A program made the position numbers and the translations under genes. From positions 13,001,456-13,065,455 of the forward strand of contig CM043792.1 in assembly GCA_023974075.1 (NCBI GenBank): a DNA stretch of 64,000 nucleotides, in the 5' to 3' direction. The notes under the pieces are model-generated. The model saw only the letters and a list, made by a program, of their open reading frames with translations. It was not told the DNA's origin and made no database searches. The DNA is from Chaenocephalus aceratus (lineage: Eukaryota; Chordata; Actinopteri; Perciformes; Channichthyidae). Shown one piece after another: positions 1-16,449 of this stretch. Every line of letters begins with the position of its first letter. The first letter of the stretch is position 1.

Positions 1-565
1 GAGAAACTCTCCTCCTCCAGAAACAGCTTGGACCTATTAGTATCTGCGAATGTGAATTAGCATGATCCCTCACCTCATCATGACTCGGAATATTCCCCGT
101 ACACTAGTTTGACAGAACATAATGAAACATGGAGTTAAATGCCGGGCCATGTTCCAAAGCGCTTTTGCGTTGTGGGCGTAAAGTCAGCAAGAGTTGTGAT
201 TATCTCCAAAGATTTGTTTCTGTCTTTACAAACATGAAGATTAGCTGTGATTTGGTACACGGCACATTATGAATGATGAATAAACCTTAAAGAGCTTACG
301 AAATGCTATTAGCACCTGTTAGTGGGCTTGGTATATGATAGAGGTTGCATTTGTATTGTGAAATGTGCCATATGATTTTTTTATTATGATGTATTTTTGA
401 ATAAATCACGATTATAACAGCATACAAAAGTTGTCAGTTAGTAACAATCGTTCTTCGCGCTGGAAACAACAACTTCGGTCATTTCCGGCAGTGACGTCAT
501 GAGTAGAACACAGCTGAGGTCAGTCCCGTTTGAATGCCTTGAAGCACCAAATATTACAACAAAGG

Positions 566-2732
566 ATGGACAGCAATAAGACGCCAAGAATAATCGGCAA
601 ACGATGTGTGGTATGGGGATGTGGGGCCGTTTCCAAATCTGGCTATTGGATGTTTTTGTGGCCAAAAAATGATCAAATGTCGCGTACATGGACCAAACAA
701 GTGCGTCGTACGAGGGCGGATTTTGCTGGACCAGGTAATCCGGGGTCGATATCAACCGACAATTTGTGGGCAGCAGTTCGAGAGATCGTGTTTCGAACAA
801 TCTACAATGCTCGCTAAGGAAATTGGATTAAAAAATAATTTCAAACTGAACAAAGATGCTGTTCCAACAATGGTTACTGCCAATAACCCAATTGCCAGCA
901 CAAGCCACCACGCCGATTCCTACACGTCCCCCGATGCAGATTCCTCCACTAAAGAGACGGCGAAATGCATTCGCCAAAAGGGAGAGAGCGAAGGTAAGCC
1001 GCGCTACTTGTTGTTCAATGTTTACAAGCATAAAGCCTGAATCAAAATGACATGTAAAATCTCACACATTTATGAGTTGATGAAGACATGATGCCATATA
1101 TTATTGCATGCACTTTGCCCATGAACAGCATTTATAGTAAAATTATACCTCATACAACCGCTTCAAGTTATGAAACATTTCAATTTCATTACATAGGTAT
1201 TGGAAACTTTGTTCAATGAAGCCACTGACAGAACTGAGGATAGCGACAATCTATTGGACATCCACACTGGGGAGGAAGCTGTGTATATACCAGTAAGTAT
1301 ACAGAACGGACTGTGTAAAAATACAATGTGTATCTTCATCACATGCATGTACATAATTCATATATTTAATTGTTTGATTTGATAGCATTGCTCTCTCAAT
1401 CAATTCAACCACATGTGTTATTATGAATGTTATTATATTATGTACAAACTTGCAATACAATTTCAAGCTAGTTCAAAATATGTATTAGTAAAGTTGTGCT
1501 GTGTTTTGTACATTTCAGAATGAAATTGCTGTGCAAACGAACCCCCCTCCACGAATGTACCACAAGTCCATGCAGGCACGACCACGTTTCAGGTCAGCTG
1601 GACAGCAAGTTCGAATCCATGTTGGTTGTTCCAAAGGTCAGCATCATAATATTTAAATATTGATATACAAATACACATACATACATATGTATATATATAT
1701 ATATATATATATAGTCAAACCAACTGTGTGTACTGTTGGGACACAAACACATGATACAAGTACTGTGGATGCTGGGATCCAGTGCAACCTGCAGCTAAAC
1801 CTCCCTGAAAGGGACATAATTGATGAGGAAAAAGAGCTTGAGGCCGACAATAGCCAACATGAAGAGGATAATCTTTATAGCCCATCAGACGTGGAATCTG
1901 ATTCGTCAGCTGATGAGTATCGTTTTGTCATGTTTTTTAAATGTTGCTACATTATCATTATGCAGGGTCGGATCCAGCCATTTATTGCAGACTTGATCAT
2001 TTTACTCTTTGTCCATTTCACAGGGACAGTGACAACCAGGACGACAATGATCCACTTAGGAGTAAGCTTCTGCTTGTGTTCATGTCTTCCCTGATGTCAC
2101 TATTCACCCATTGTCCGATGTGTAAAGAGAACACGCCAGGTCGCCTTCGGAGAACAATGGGCACATTTGTGGAAATCGATCAAAACTGCAAACATTGTGG
2201 TTTTCAAAGGTAATATTTTTAAATGATGACCATGCGAAATATGTATTTGAGAATGATATTTGTGGCCATGTTTGACAGGTGGTCATATTCATGAGATACT
2301 CATACAGGTTGTATAGTATGATAGACAATTGAATGAATATATTTTTCACACAGGTCATGGCAGAATCAACCTTTTATTGATGAAACTCCTGCTGGAAATC
2401 TGCTGTTGTCAGCAATATTATTGTGTAAATATTGAAAATGTGAGCTATGTGAGAATGGAGTGTACAGTTTCAACTACAATGATGAATTATGCCAAGTGCC
2501 TCAGGGCATGCTATGCATAATTGGGGCACTAGAAAATATGGTATATCATTCTTGATTATAAAACTTCTTTTTTGCAGAGTATGTTACCGAACTCTTGACC
2601 GAGACTCTACGCTTGTGCGAAGACAATGTCGAGGAGGAACCTTTCGATGTCCCAGATCCACTCAGCAGTCGGTGGGAAAAACCAGACAAGAGAGAGGCTG
2701 TTGTGCTGTTTAGAAGCAGATTTAATCACTGA
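566..2732 (+). pseudogene. THAP-domain transposase, spliced, catalytic core missing
   Basis: Apparent exons are 566-993, 1197-1292, 1519-1636, 1715-1916, 2024-2209, 2354-2424 and 2578-2732 (TGA), most with GT/AG borders. The ATG at 566 precedes a THAP zinc finger: CVVWGC near residue 14, then PTICGQQFERSCFE and DAVPTM. These halves are in different frames, so there is a one-base shift near 740-760. Exons 2-5 keep consistent phase and encode an acidic linker. Exons 5-6 carry CPMC...CKHCG followed by W-x-x-QP and PAGNLLLSA. The last exon encodes a YVTELLTETLRLC tail ending RSRF. In full-length relatives a long DDE-type catalytic region lies between the PAGN block and this tail; here only about 150 bp of non-coding sequence separates them. 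The exon 1/2 phase also does not match. The copy is therefore a decayed or internally deleted gene. Confidence 0.8.
1683..1714. repeat. (TA)n microsatellite in transposase intron 3
   Basis: About 13 uninterrupted TA units follow ATACATATG, directly before the splice acceptor at 1713-1714, where they replace a normal polypyrimidine tract. Confidence 0.9.
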
Positions 2733-2758
2733 ACTGACAATCTGTTTTGTTATTGAAT

Positions 2759-3853
2759 CTAATCAAGTGCTGGATACTTGAACGACGTGTAGATGTCAGA
2801 TGGAAACTTCGCCTGGATCTTTTTAATGGCACATGATGGCAGTGGGATTCCGTGGTTCTTACCAAGTATTCCACAGCAAAATCTCACTAGCTGGCGGTAT
2901 GCCACATAGCGATACATTCTGTAAAATACAAGATAATAAATGTCAATTGTAATCACTTCCACCTTATTTGCTTATTTATCTATTTATTCTGTAACTTTGC
3001 CAGAGTGACCATTAGACTTCCCAACATTACATCAAAGTTTCTGAGCTCTCCACATTTGTGAACACAAGTAACTTACTCATTACGTGGCTGATCACCTGCT
3101 TGTTGTCTGTCCCTCGTTGAATAATGATGGTAGGCTGTCTGCAACACCAAACATCCAGACAATTTGATTGGAATCCTGGGTGATCTATTACGCAGGTTAT
3201 GTGTGTACTATCTCCCTCATATTCATTGAATTCCTCCATTTTGGCCACCATGACATCCTTTTCTTGGCAGCATTGGCACTCTTCAATTGTTTCCATGATT
3301 GTACATTCTTCACATGTACAACATTCTAAATGTACAACAAATATTTGAGAAATAATTGCATTTTTAGGAGGAGACCTACTTCTGTGGTGAGTTCCAAGCC
3401 TAGCAGAGTGTGATGCAGTTACCTGCTATTTATTATTATTTATTTACTATCTATGAACATTTCTATGAATTATAATCAAATGTATATACCAGTCTGTGTT
3501 ATGTTGCCTGAGCCAAGTGTGCCTGCTATTTATTATTATGTATTTACTATCTATGAAAATCTCTATGAATTAAAGTCAAATATATACCAGTCTGTGTTCT
3601 GTTGCCGCACCGGATCTCCGCCAAATCCAGGATCATCATCCCCATGTTCACTCCTGTCTGTATCTCTACCGCTACTTGAATACTGTGGCTCAAACTGGTA
3701 TGGTTCCACCACGTTTGACTCGCCTGCATGATCTGATTCCACCACACCGGCATCCTCTTCAATACAATCCTCCTCTTCTTGAAAGTGCACCGAGTCTATT
3801 GACGACTCACTGTCACTCGATTCTGTCGAAATATCCGAGCCAGAGTCCGGCAT
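2759..3853 (-). CDS. P2X7 C-terminal (ballast) domain-like protein carried by the transposon
   Basis: Apparent exons, in reading order, are 3853 down to about 3585, 3325-3077, and 2918-2759 (TAG). Exon 1 starts MPDSGSD, is Ser/Asp/Glu-rich, and ends near QQNTDW. Exon 2 continues with a C-x-x-C-x-x-x pattern, then CQCCQEKD and DHPGFQSNCLDVWC. Exon 3 has YRYVAYR, then LPSCAIKKI and a terminal FPSDIY. The spaced cysteines, the YRxxAYR block and the LPSC...FP block follow the order of the zinc-coordinating intracellular ballast domain of P2X7 receptors. There are no membrane segments or ATP-binding ectodomain, so this is not a channel. Exon phases as read are off by one at both junctions, so either the exact borders are wrong or the copy is mutated. 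It lies tail to tail with the transposase, both stops being within 30 bp. Its role in transposition is unknown. Confidence 0.7.
3422..3608. repeat. Tandem duplication, period about 100 bp, inside the Kolobok-like element
   Basis: The segment beginning CCTGCTATTTATTATTAT at 3422 recurs at 3522 and runs through a shared CCAGTCTGTGTT...GTTGCC block to about 3608. The copies differ at several bases and small indels. It lies in the intron between exons 1 and 2 of the minus-strand gene, overlapping the end of exon 1. Confidence 0.8.
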
Positions 3854-4107
3854 CAGCCATAATAGTGTATTATTCAAAAAGTGTTCTACTCGTGACGTAC
3901 CGTGACGTGCGTGACGTCACTAACCGGCGAAATCTGTTTTGTTCGGAGCGGTCGTGTAACATCGTAGCGAGCATGGAAAGTTGTAATAAATCACGATTTA
4001 AAAATACAGCGGGCATATTGTCATTAATGACAAATGATTTTCCATTAATAATAGTATATATTATCGTAATACGAACAGTATTGTCCTTCATTTCGTAAGC
4101 TCTTTAA

Positions 4108-5712
4108 GAGGCAACTGGGTATATCTGCCAGATCTGAATTTCATGTACACAACCTTTGAACAACTGGAATAAAATATAGCTTAAACGTTTAAAAAAAAAA
4201 ATAGGCTACCCCTTTTTTTTCTTCTGCACAGCTCTCCACTTTAAATTATAGTATTTATCATATGTGTACTATGGTTATCTTTTTATATATTAATAGTGTA
4301 TATAATTGTATAATTGTTCTATGTGATGCTACTTTCCAAAACGTTTTCCTCTTGCTGTGTACATGTAAGCACCATTTACACCAGAAGCAAAGTCCTCTTA
4401 TGTGTAAACCCACTTGGTCATAAACCAGATTCTGATTAATTTAGTCTTATATTGTTTTTATTTATCCAACTAGTGTACTGTTGATATATTGAATGGATCT
4501 GGTTGCAAGGGATATATTTGTTTCTGTATTAAACAGTATTGAGACTCCGTATCAAAGATAATTAAATGGCTGTCATTTTGTTCAGTGAAGCATCCCAAAT
4601 TTATGAGCCGCTAAAGTCTGTCCGTATTATTTTCTTACATCAACTATATATCTGAAAGCCACATAGATAATTCTTGCATGCATCCCGATGTAGAGATCAT
4701 TAAAGGTCTGCATGCATAAAGTATGAATGCCTTTATCTTCACACCTCTATGTAAATAAAGCCTTGGACAGTTTAATGTTATGTGCTATGTCCTCAGTCTG
4801 AAGCAGTAAACAGCAGATGGTTTCGCAGGGCCTCTTTAGCGCTATGGATTTTATTTACCTACCCACCTGAATGACCTGTGCTGAGCTGTGCCACTGATGA
4901 GAAAAAAGAAGAAGCGAGAGTTAACGGTTTGCTCTTGTTTACTCTAGTTCCAGTAGACTGCAAGGCCAGAGGTGTCATTTGCCACGCACGGAGAAATTAG
5001 CTTGTTTATCAGCATTTTGATTTCCGTCCCGCCTCATCGTCCCACTGACATTTGAGACGTACATGATCCATGACTGATTCCCAATCAAAATGGAGCCTCT
5101 GTAATATAACAAAGTATTTGGCCTGTGCAGTTTCCTTTGTCTTATAATTGAATGCATTATGATTAGCGTTGCGCCCAAGAGGACGATAGCTTGTTATGTG
5201 CACGCCTTGGAAAAGGTAACCTTGAACATTGTACATCTGTCCTGTCGATTGGATATGCTTCAAAGATGCACAACACATTTACCAGTGAGACGCTGCAGCT
5301 CAGGTCCATACACAGGGAGATTGTTTGCTCCAAGGTGATTTCCTGTGGTATATTTGACCTTTTTTTATTGCAATACATCATGATGTTGCATTATTGAACC
5401 ATCTACCCTCTTTGGAGTTGAGTTAGATGGTAAAGTCCTTGAAAGGTTACACAAATCTTTGTCCATTCACTACCGTAAGGGAAGAAGTGTGAAATATAAT
5501 GAAAATGAATACTCTTTCTCGTGACTATGCCATCAGTTGATATGTTTAATATCCCATTACAGGTCCAGAAGTAACCACAGTTCTATGCTGTCAAGAGACA
5601 ACCATAATCCAGAGGGAAATTACCCATCAGGAAGGCAATACTGTTACTGAGATGCAATTACCAGGCCACTTGTGAGACTTTCAGCCCAGTATCCATGGGT
5701 GCGTGCGTGTGC

Positions 5713-5744
<32 letters not shown>

Positions 5745-5746
5745 GC

Positions 5747-5790
<44 letters not shown>

Positions 5791-7058
5791 GTGGTCGATA
5801 TGTGCATAACAGCTCTTATGTTTTGCCGAGTAAATTGGATTCTCTGCTGGAGAACAGTTAATTTAGAATATGTCCAAGATGCAAATGATTGATGTGACTA
5901 TATCGTTACAACTGTAGGTTTGTGGTGCAGGGCAGCGTAATGGGAAAAAAATATTGCAGGGAGAAGGAAAAGCTTTTATCCCAGAAATGATAGAGAATTA
6001 TTCTGCACCAACTCTGTAAATCTCCTCGTATAATCATTTGGATTTTTGGCTTGACTGATTATACATTAATTTTCATGCAAACATCACCTAATTTGGGGAG
6101 GAAAAACTGTGTCTACTGTAGCTCGGATTATAGTTTCACTTTATATTTTATAGTGAAGCTCTTGCACTCGTGTTTGTTAGGAGTGAAGCAAACAACGTGT
6201 CTCGCAGAGGATGTAATGTACCAATTTAGCACTGAATCACATAGCCTACAAACAAAGGAAACAGCACGGATTGGAATTAACATCAGTGTAAACATTTGAT
6301 AAGGATTTGCTTGAGGCGAATGCTATGCTTTATTATTGATACAGAAATAGAAAGTGTTGAAACAAGACTTGCTTCTTCTATGCACGTGATTTACTCTGCA
6401 TTGTATCCTGCAACTCATCCTCATGAACCCAAAAATATATTTATGGCGATGGCAAATGGCTTTCCTTTCTTCCTGATATAAAGGACATTTGTATTGTACC
6501 ACAAGTTATCACGTGAACCTGATAATTAATCACTGCTTCCTTCAATGAACAGCCCCCTAACCTTAAACATATCACAGAGAGGAGAAGCAAAGCCTTCATC
6601 CAGTGCAGAGGAAGTGCATAAGAAATAAAACTGCCTGCACAGAGTGTGAGCCTTGCATGCATAATAAATGTATGACAAAACAATACCCCAGGCACCCCAG
6701 TATTAATGATATGCAGCGAACTCATTATTAAAGTTCCAAAACAGCTCCTGGAGTAACACAGATGGAGTCAATTAAGCAATGAGCATACTTGCTTGCCTGC
6801 CGTTTCATCTTCTTTCTTTTATCTCTCTCATATTACTCCATGGGTGTAATTAGCTGTATGTTTCTCCCTGCAACATAATGTCCAGTGATAATAACAGCTA
6901 TTTTCAATTGTAATTTCAAATAATGGACTGCTTAATAAATGTACCAAATTTGCTTATGCCGTGTCCTTGGGTATTTCATTAGCGCTGGGAGAGGTGTTGA
7001 GGATAATACTTTGCTAAGCAGATTTTCTTTCTCTCTCTTCCCCTGTTTGTGTTCCCAG
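4108..7058. other. Non-coding sequence, probably intron of the HS3ST gene
   Basis: No open frame here has recognisable homology or splice context. The only structured feature is a TG microsatellite at 5701-5786. HS3ST genes typically have their coding region split by one large intron, so this stretch and the transposon to its left probably lie in it. The upstream exon is not in the window. Confidence 0.6.
5701..5786. repeat. (TG)n microsatellite
   Basis: The repeat is nearly pure TG/GT, with a few CG and TT interruptions near its start and middle. Confidence 0.95.
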
Positions 7059-7713
7059 AGACCTGATGCCTTCAACGCTGGATGGCCAGATCACTATGGA
7101 GAAGACACCCAGCTACTTTGTGACTAACCATGCCCCCAAGCGCATCCACACCATGGCCAGGGACATCAAGCTTATTATAGTGGTGCGTAATCCCGTCACC
7201 AGAGCCATTTCGGACTACACACAGACTTTGTCCAAGAAACCCGAGATCAACACCTTCGAGGTTCTGGCTTTTAAGAACCGGACGCTGGGTCTCATAGACG
7301 CTTCGTGGAGTGCGTTGCGCATTGGAATATATGCGCTCCACTTGGAGAGCTGGATGCAGTATTTCCCTCTCTCCCAAATGCACTTTGTCAGCGGGGAAAG
7401 ACTCATCGTGGATCCCGCGGGCGAGATGGGCAAAGTGCAGGACTTCCTGGGACTCAAACGCATCGTCACAGACAAACACTTTTACTTCAATAAAACTAAA
7501 GGATTTCCTTGTCTGAAGAAGCCAGAGGACAGCAGCACTCCCCGATGCCTCGGCAAGTCAAAAGGGAGAACTCACCCTAAAATAGACCCGGACGTGATTC
7601 ACCGGCTGCACAAGTTCTACAAACCCTTTAACATGATGTTCTACCAAATGACCGGACAGAACTTTGAGTGGGAGCTGGAGGAGGACAGTGGGTCTCGTAG
7701 CTCTCAGGACTAG
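7059..7713 (+). CDS. hs3st4: Heparan sulfate glucosamine 3-O-sulfotransferase, terminal exon
   Basis: This exon encodes the C-terminal two thirds of a Golgi type II sulfotransferase that moves sulfate from PAPS to the 3-OH of glucosamine in heparan sulfate. A pyrimidine-rich acceptor ends in CAG at 7058, and the first base completes an Arg codon before DLMPSTLDG. The frame stays open for about 217 codons to TAG at 7711-7713. Counting from the first Met (7066), the 3'-phosphate-binding motif [11 protein letters not shown] is at residues 41-51, the disulfide-loop cysteines lie in GFPCLKK and RCLGK, and KGRTHP is the second PAPS-binding loop. The tail [18 protein letters not shown] is typical of the 3-OST-3/2/4 group. 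The PEDSS and KSKGRTHP context reads most like HS3ST4, but HS3ST2 or HS3ST3 paralogues cannot be excluded without alignment. No damage is seen. The N-terminal exon lies outside the window. Confidence 0.9.
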
Positions 7714-11658
<3,945 letters not shown>

Positions 11659-12040
11659 AGGTGGGGTAGGTAATTTTGGAGAAACCAGCTCGAGTGCGCT
11701 AGAATTTGAAAATACACAACCGGAAAACATCTGCCACTTCCTTACAGAGCCCCTCCTCCAACACACACGAACGCGCACATGACCAATGAGGGCACGAGAT
11801 CAGTGTGTGCACAGATGGAAGGCTGACAGGCAGGTAGGCCATCCAGTTACTTTAGCCGGGCCGGCTCAGATGATTGGTTGTACTTTTTACAGTACTACAG
11901 CTTCCAGAGATGACACTTTTTAATGGATTTATTGTCAAAGCACTTAAGATATTCATTGCTATCAGGATGTTAAGAGCATTCCATGGAATATAACAAAAAG
12001 TGTATCTCGAGCCGGTTTCTCAAACTTACCTACCCCACCT
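11659..12040. mobile_element. TTAA-flanked MITE, copy 1 (382 bp)
   Basis: The terminal inverted repeats are about 37 bp with a few mismatches. The left end starts AGGTGGGGTAGGTAA and the right end finishes TTACCTACCCCACCT. TTAA lies directly outside both ends (11655-11658 and 12041-12044). There is no coding capacity. TTAA duplication points to a piggyBac- or Kolobok-type transposase as the likely driver. Confidence 0.85.
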
Positions 12041-12937
12041 TTAACGGTTGCTATGAACAATCACATTGGTGAATGCACATAATGAGATTCACAACCCAGA
12101 TATGACAGCTTTTCCTCCTCATCTCTCTACCACCAAATGCCTTGATTGGTGGAAATACAAGATATTCCACCCTATTGCCTTTCTGAAGCTGATGAGTAAA
12201 CTAGGAGTGCAGCTGCTGTCCACAACAACAGAACTGAAATTATGTTTCGAAGTGTCTTCAATCACCAAGGCAAGGCAAGGCAAGGGTTTCCTTTATCCTC
12301 AGATCAACAGTTCCTGCAATTTCCACAGACAAGAGTCAGTACCAGAAGTAATCATTTCATCTGGTGCTGCTTCCTGAATCAGGGAAGTCCTCTTCAACCA
12401 CCTCATGAGAGGAACAGCATCCTGCCATAAATCTTCCCTCAAAAGCTATTCTCTCTCATCTGTTGGTAGGATTTTCCATCACCAATGCCCCTCTTTACAG
12501 CCACTCAAATAGGTTTTATTTTGTGTTTATGAACAATGGCCTGCAATAATCTAACATACATATTTGAGCTCCTTGATCAAAATCATTCACATGCAGAACG
12601 ATATTACAATTAGAAAAAGTGTTCAGAAGTGACTAAATGTACGGTGGCCGAAAGGGACAAATGTGCCACAATGGCCAAAAACAATTACATTAGAAGAAAT
12701 GCCCTGCCGTTTAAAAAACGATATTAATATAAGAATACAAATGTGCCAAAACCCATCGTATACATAAACAACTTTACCAACTTGCGCAGTATTTAGAACA
12801 CATTCACCAACTGCACACAGCTGGGATTGCAGCACCTTTTGACGTTTAGGGCGTATAAAGTTAGCCAACAATCAACTCACCTAAAATGTAAGTTTAATTG
12901 GCTTATTTGAACAGTGTGATTGTACGATTCCTTTTAA

Positions 12938-13103
12938 AGGTGGGGTAGGTCATTTACTACGGCTTCTACAGATGACATTTTTGTATGGATTTTTTGTCAA
13001 AGCACTTAAGATATTCATTGCTATCGGGATGTTAAGAGCATTCCATGGAATATAACAAAAGGTGTATCTCGAGCCGGTTTCTCAAACTTACGTTACCCCA
13101 CCT
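12938..13103. mobile_element. TTAA-flanked MITE, copy 2 (166 bp, deleted)
   Basis: It has the same ends as the copy at 11659-12040, with TTAA at 12934-12937 and 13104-13107. The right two thirds match copy 1 closely, including the block around GTTAAGAGCATTCCATGG. The left internal part is missing, giving less than half the length. Confidence 0.85.
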
Positions 13104-13107
13104 TTAA

Positions 13108-16100
13108 TATTAATGTAGATCTGCTGTAAGCTGGCTAGCTAATACACTAGTCAATTGAAATATATTATGAAACACACTAACTCTGGTAACAGTGACAGTT
13201 GGCCAATTTAACATTTCCAGAACGTCAACAAGCGCTCTGGTCCCAGCTGTGTGAATCACTTTTTAGTGTCCCTGTTTCCTTTGTGTTTTGCTGCCTGTAG
13301 CTTTTCTTTTATTTGCTGGGTTTAGTTTTTTGCAGCGTTTTGATCATGCAGCGCCTTTGGTGAAGATGGGCGGTTGTAACGCGTTTGTCCGTGTGGGCCA
13401 CAGTAAAGAATGTTAACTTGATTACTAGCAATTTTGCAGATATACAGATTGCAGAAAAGTCCAGCACACTTAGAATGATCTCCCAAGCTATTTTCAGCCT
13501 TCTTGTGTTGTTTACCATTAATTCACTTTCCTCTGTTCTTTTAAATAATGAGATGCTTTGTGTTCAGTTAGTGCTTGTACTTCAGGATGTTAAAAAAGAA
13601 TGGCCAGCTTGAGCAAACATGATTTTAAAAGCAAAGAAAAATAATGGCTGCATGCAGCGTCACAGTTTTTAATCACCAATTAAACACTAATTACTGAAAG
13701 ATAAACCTGTTGATAATATAGACTAATACATTAGACATAATAATAATTAATGTATATGTAATCAAACTGTGCTATGGTAATGTGCTGTAATCTGGTTGCA
13801 TCTGAATAATATTAACCCAGTACTCACACGAAAAGTACTAAAGTGTACAAAAACATAAATATACTGAAGTATCAAAAGTCCAAGTGCTCATTACACCACC
13901 TTTTCCAAATGATAAATCACTGGATTCTAATTACTGACCAAATATTGTTTATATCACTTTAATGTTGCAGCTGGTTTTAACTTCTAATTACTTTTCAGAC
14001 TGCCAGGTATCTCAATCCATAAAAGTATGTCATAATTTATTTGTGGATTTTAATTTTGAATTAACATTAACAAGAAATTAAAGGTATCAAATTAATCTAG
14101 TGATATTTGAGTAGAAGTATAAAGTTGTATCAAATGGAAATATTCAAGGAAGTACTTCAAATAAATACTTGAGTGCAGTACTTGAGTTAATATACTTAGT
14201 TATTTTCCACCACTGACAACTGGTAAAAGCTCACACTTTCAGTCCAACTTTGACATTGTTTCATCATTGTGACTTTAGTGGTAGTGGAAGAAATGTACAC
14301 AATATACATATTAAGAAAAGGAAGTATTTGCAACACTAAACCACTGTTCACCACACCAAATTCCTCATAATTTTTTTGTTTTTAAATCAGTGGATTCATA
14401 GCCTTAACAAAAAATAACAAAACACAATAAGATGTATTTTCCCACCACTCAAGTCTACGTGATTTAATTCATGATCCGTTGTGTTGCTTAAAAATAAGAT
14501 GAATTTGACACTCATGAGGAAGAAAACAAACAGAAAACAAATTATGTTAAGGCTGCAGTGAAGAGAAAATAAATCCTTTGTGGGATGGTCATTATTTTAT
14601 TCAGCCTACTGAAATGAAATGTCTCTCTAGCCAGAGGATGACAATTCCGTTTCTTATCCTCTGAAGAAGTCTTGAAGTAAGTGATACCTTTGAATGTAGA
14701 TGCATGTGACTTAGAAACAGGCAACTAAAGCTTTCCAAAGACATGTTTTCCCCTATTTTCTGTAGGGAGGAATGCATCATTCCTACTGCTAAAGCTCCTA
14801 TACCTTAGTCTGTTCCTCTGGGAGCCTGTGCCCTGCACATGTTTGATCCTTTTTGACAGCTACCAATCCATACCTGGTAGGTATCTACTGTACTTGGCAC
14901 CAAGTGGCGCACGTTGGCTATGAAGGAGGATCAGAAGAAGGATCAGCAGAAACCTGGAGGACACGAAGCCTCGAGGAGAAGAATTGAGTGTTTTTGGCTG
15001 TAGGCCAAAACTAGGGCTTGTCATAAAGCCCAGCACTCCACCTTTAGAGAGCTATTCTAAAGGTGGTGCTCTGTCACCTTGAGTGGAAGGCCTTCATACT
15101 GCAGAATAGAAAGCAGGAGTGTACTTGTTTTTTCAAGGTCTTGAGAAAATACGCTGCAGAAACAGAAACTCTGGTGAGCTGAGAAAGCTTGGCACCAGCC
15201 ATGGAGTTTGAGTGTGTGCTGAATGGGGTAACTATTGTAAAAAGTAAGAATATAAACATTTAGAAACAAATTGTAGGAGTGAATAACTTTTAGAATAAGT
15301 TTCTATTGGTTTTTCTTAATTCTGATAATGGTGAGCCCTCAGCAGGCGATACGTGTTGGCCTGGGGCAACTACGTCTCAGATGGATTTAGCTGGATTCAG
15401 AAGACAAGCCTCAGTGTTAATGAACATGCTCAGAGTTGGCTGAATGACGGCGGTGTATTTATGAGCTGCAGAATAGGAAAATCCAAGCCAGAGGACAAAC
15501 AAGCAAGCATCAGTGTCAAGAAAAATGACAAAAACAGCCCAAATGCAGCATTAACATTGAGCATGTGTTCATAAACAAACTGATCAGTGGTATCAAAGCT
15601 GAGCAGTTCCGGGGATCCGTGAGTTAATGGGTCATTATTGATTGGTAAAAACATCAGCAGTCTGTGAAGAAAGAAATGGGACATTTCCTCTAAGAAATTA
15701 GGATCCCAGCAGGCATTCACTGAATACTGAAAACAAATTTGAACATTTGCATAACTGGAATGATTCAACACAAAACAAATCCTCAAGTGAACCGGATGTA
15801 ATAATAGTGGAATTAACTTGATCAATTAAATTAATTTGAGCGTTATTGGGCCAAAACAACAGTGGAAAACAATTCTGGAGGATAGCTTTAATTATGTTTG
15901 TGTCGCAAATGTAGAAGAATTAACTAATCCAAAATGTGGAAGCAATACCATCACATTCTAATATACTTTCTAGCTAAAAGGCAACTGTAGCTTCCAATAG
16001 TTAACATGGGGGTTGGGGCAGGCTTTATATGTGTGGTGCACATGTAGTTATTATATGAAAAGGCTAGATCAAAATAAGTTATAGAAGCAGTTTCTCTCTA

Positions 16101-16411
16101 AAAACAAGGTTTCATTAAATATAGTTGTCTAAATATGAAAAATTAAACAATGCAGTGCAGCTGTATATCAACATTTTAGAAAATATAGATTCAAAGTCCA
16201 TCCCACCAAAGTCTGTAGTCTTTTTATGATACTTTCAAACACGGTAAACAGAACTTATCAGCACCAAGTTGTTTCCAGGAAAATAATGGGAAATTTAACA
16301 GGAAATGAAAGTAAAATTGAGCATTTTCCAAAATCAACACATACATGCTTTATTTGTACCTATTTTACTGGGATAAAAGTAATCAAATTGAATGTAAACC
16401 TTCCAGTGTCT

Positions 16412-16449
<38 letters not shown>

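Larger units (their letters stand above)
291..4103. mobile_element. Kolobok-like DNA transposon (TTAA target), internally deleted
   Basis: The element is bounded by a perfect 15-bp terminal inverted repeat, AGAGCTTACGAAATG at 291-305 and its reverse complement at 4089-4103. TTAA lies immediately outside both ends (287-290 and 4104-4107). A subterminal inverted repeat of about 20 bp with one or two mismatches is at 491-511 and 3881-3900. Inside are two convergent spliced genes: a THAP transposase on the plus strand and a P2X7-ballast-like gene on the minus strand. TTAA duplication plus a THAP-domain transposase fits the Kolobok superfamily; piggyBac shares the TTAA but lacks a THAP domain. The transposase lacks its catalytic region, so this copy is probably non-autonomous. 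It appears to lie in the intron upstream of the HS3ST exon. Confidence 0.85.

Noticed and set aside
1..286. Search for a host gene left of the Kolobok-like element
   Set aside because: No open frame or splice signal with recognisable content in the first 286 bases.
7072..7479. Antisense open frames over the HS3ST exon
   Set aside because: They are shadows of a conserved coding exon on the plus strand.
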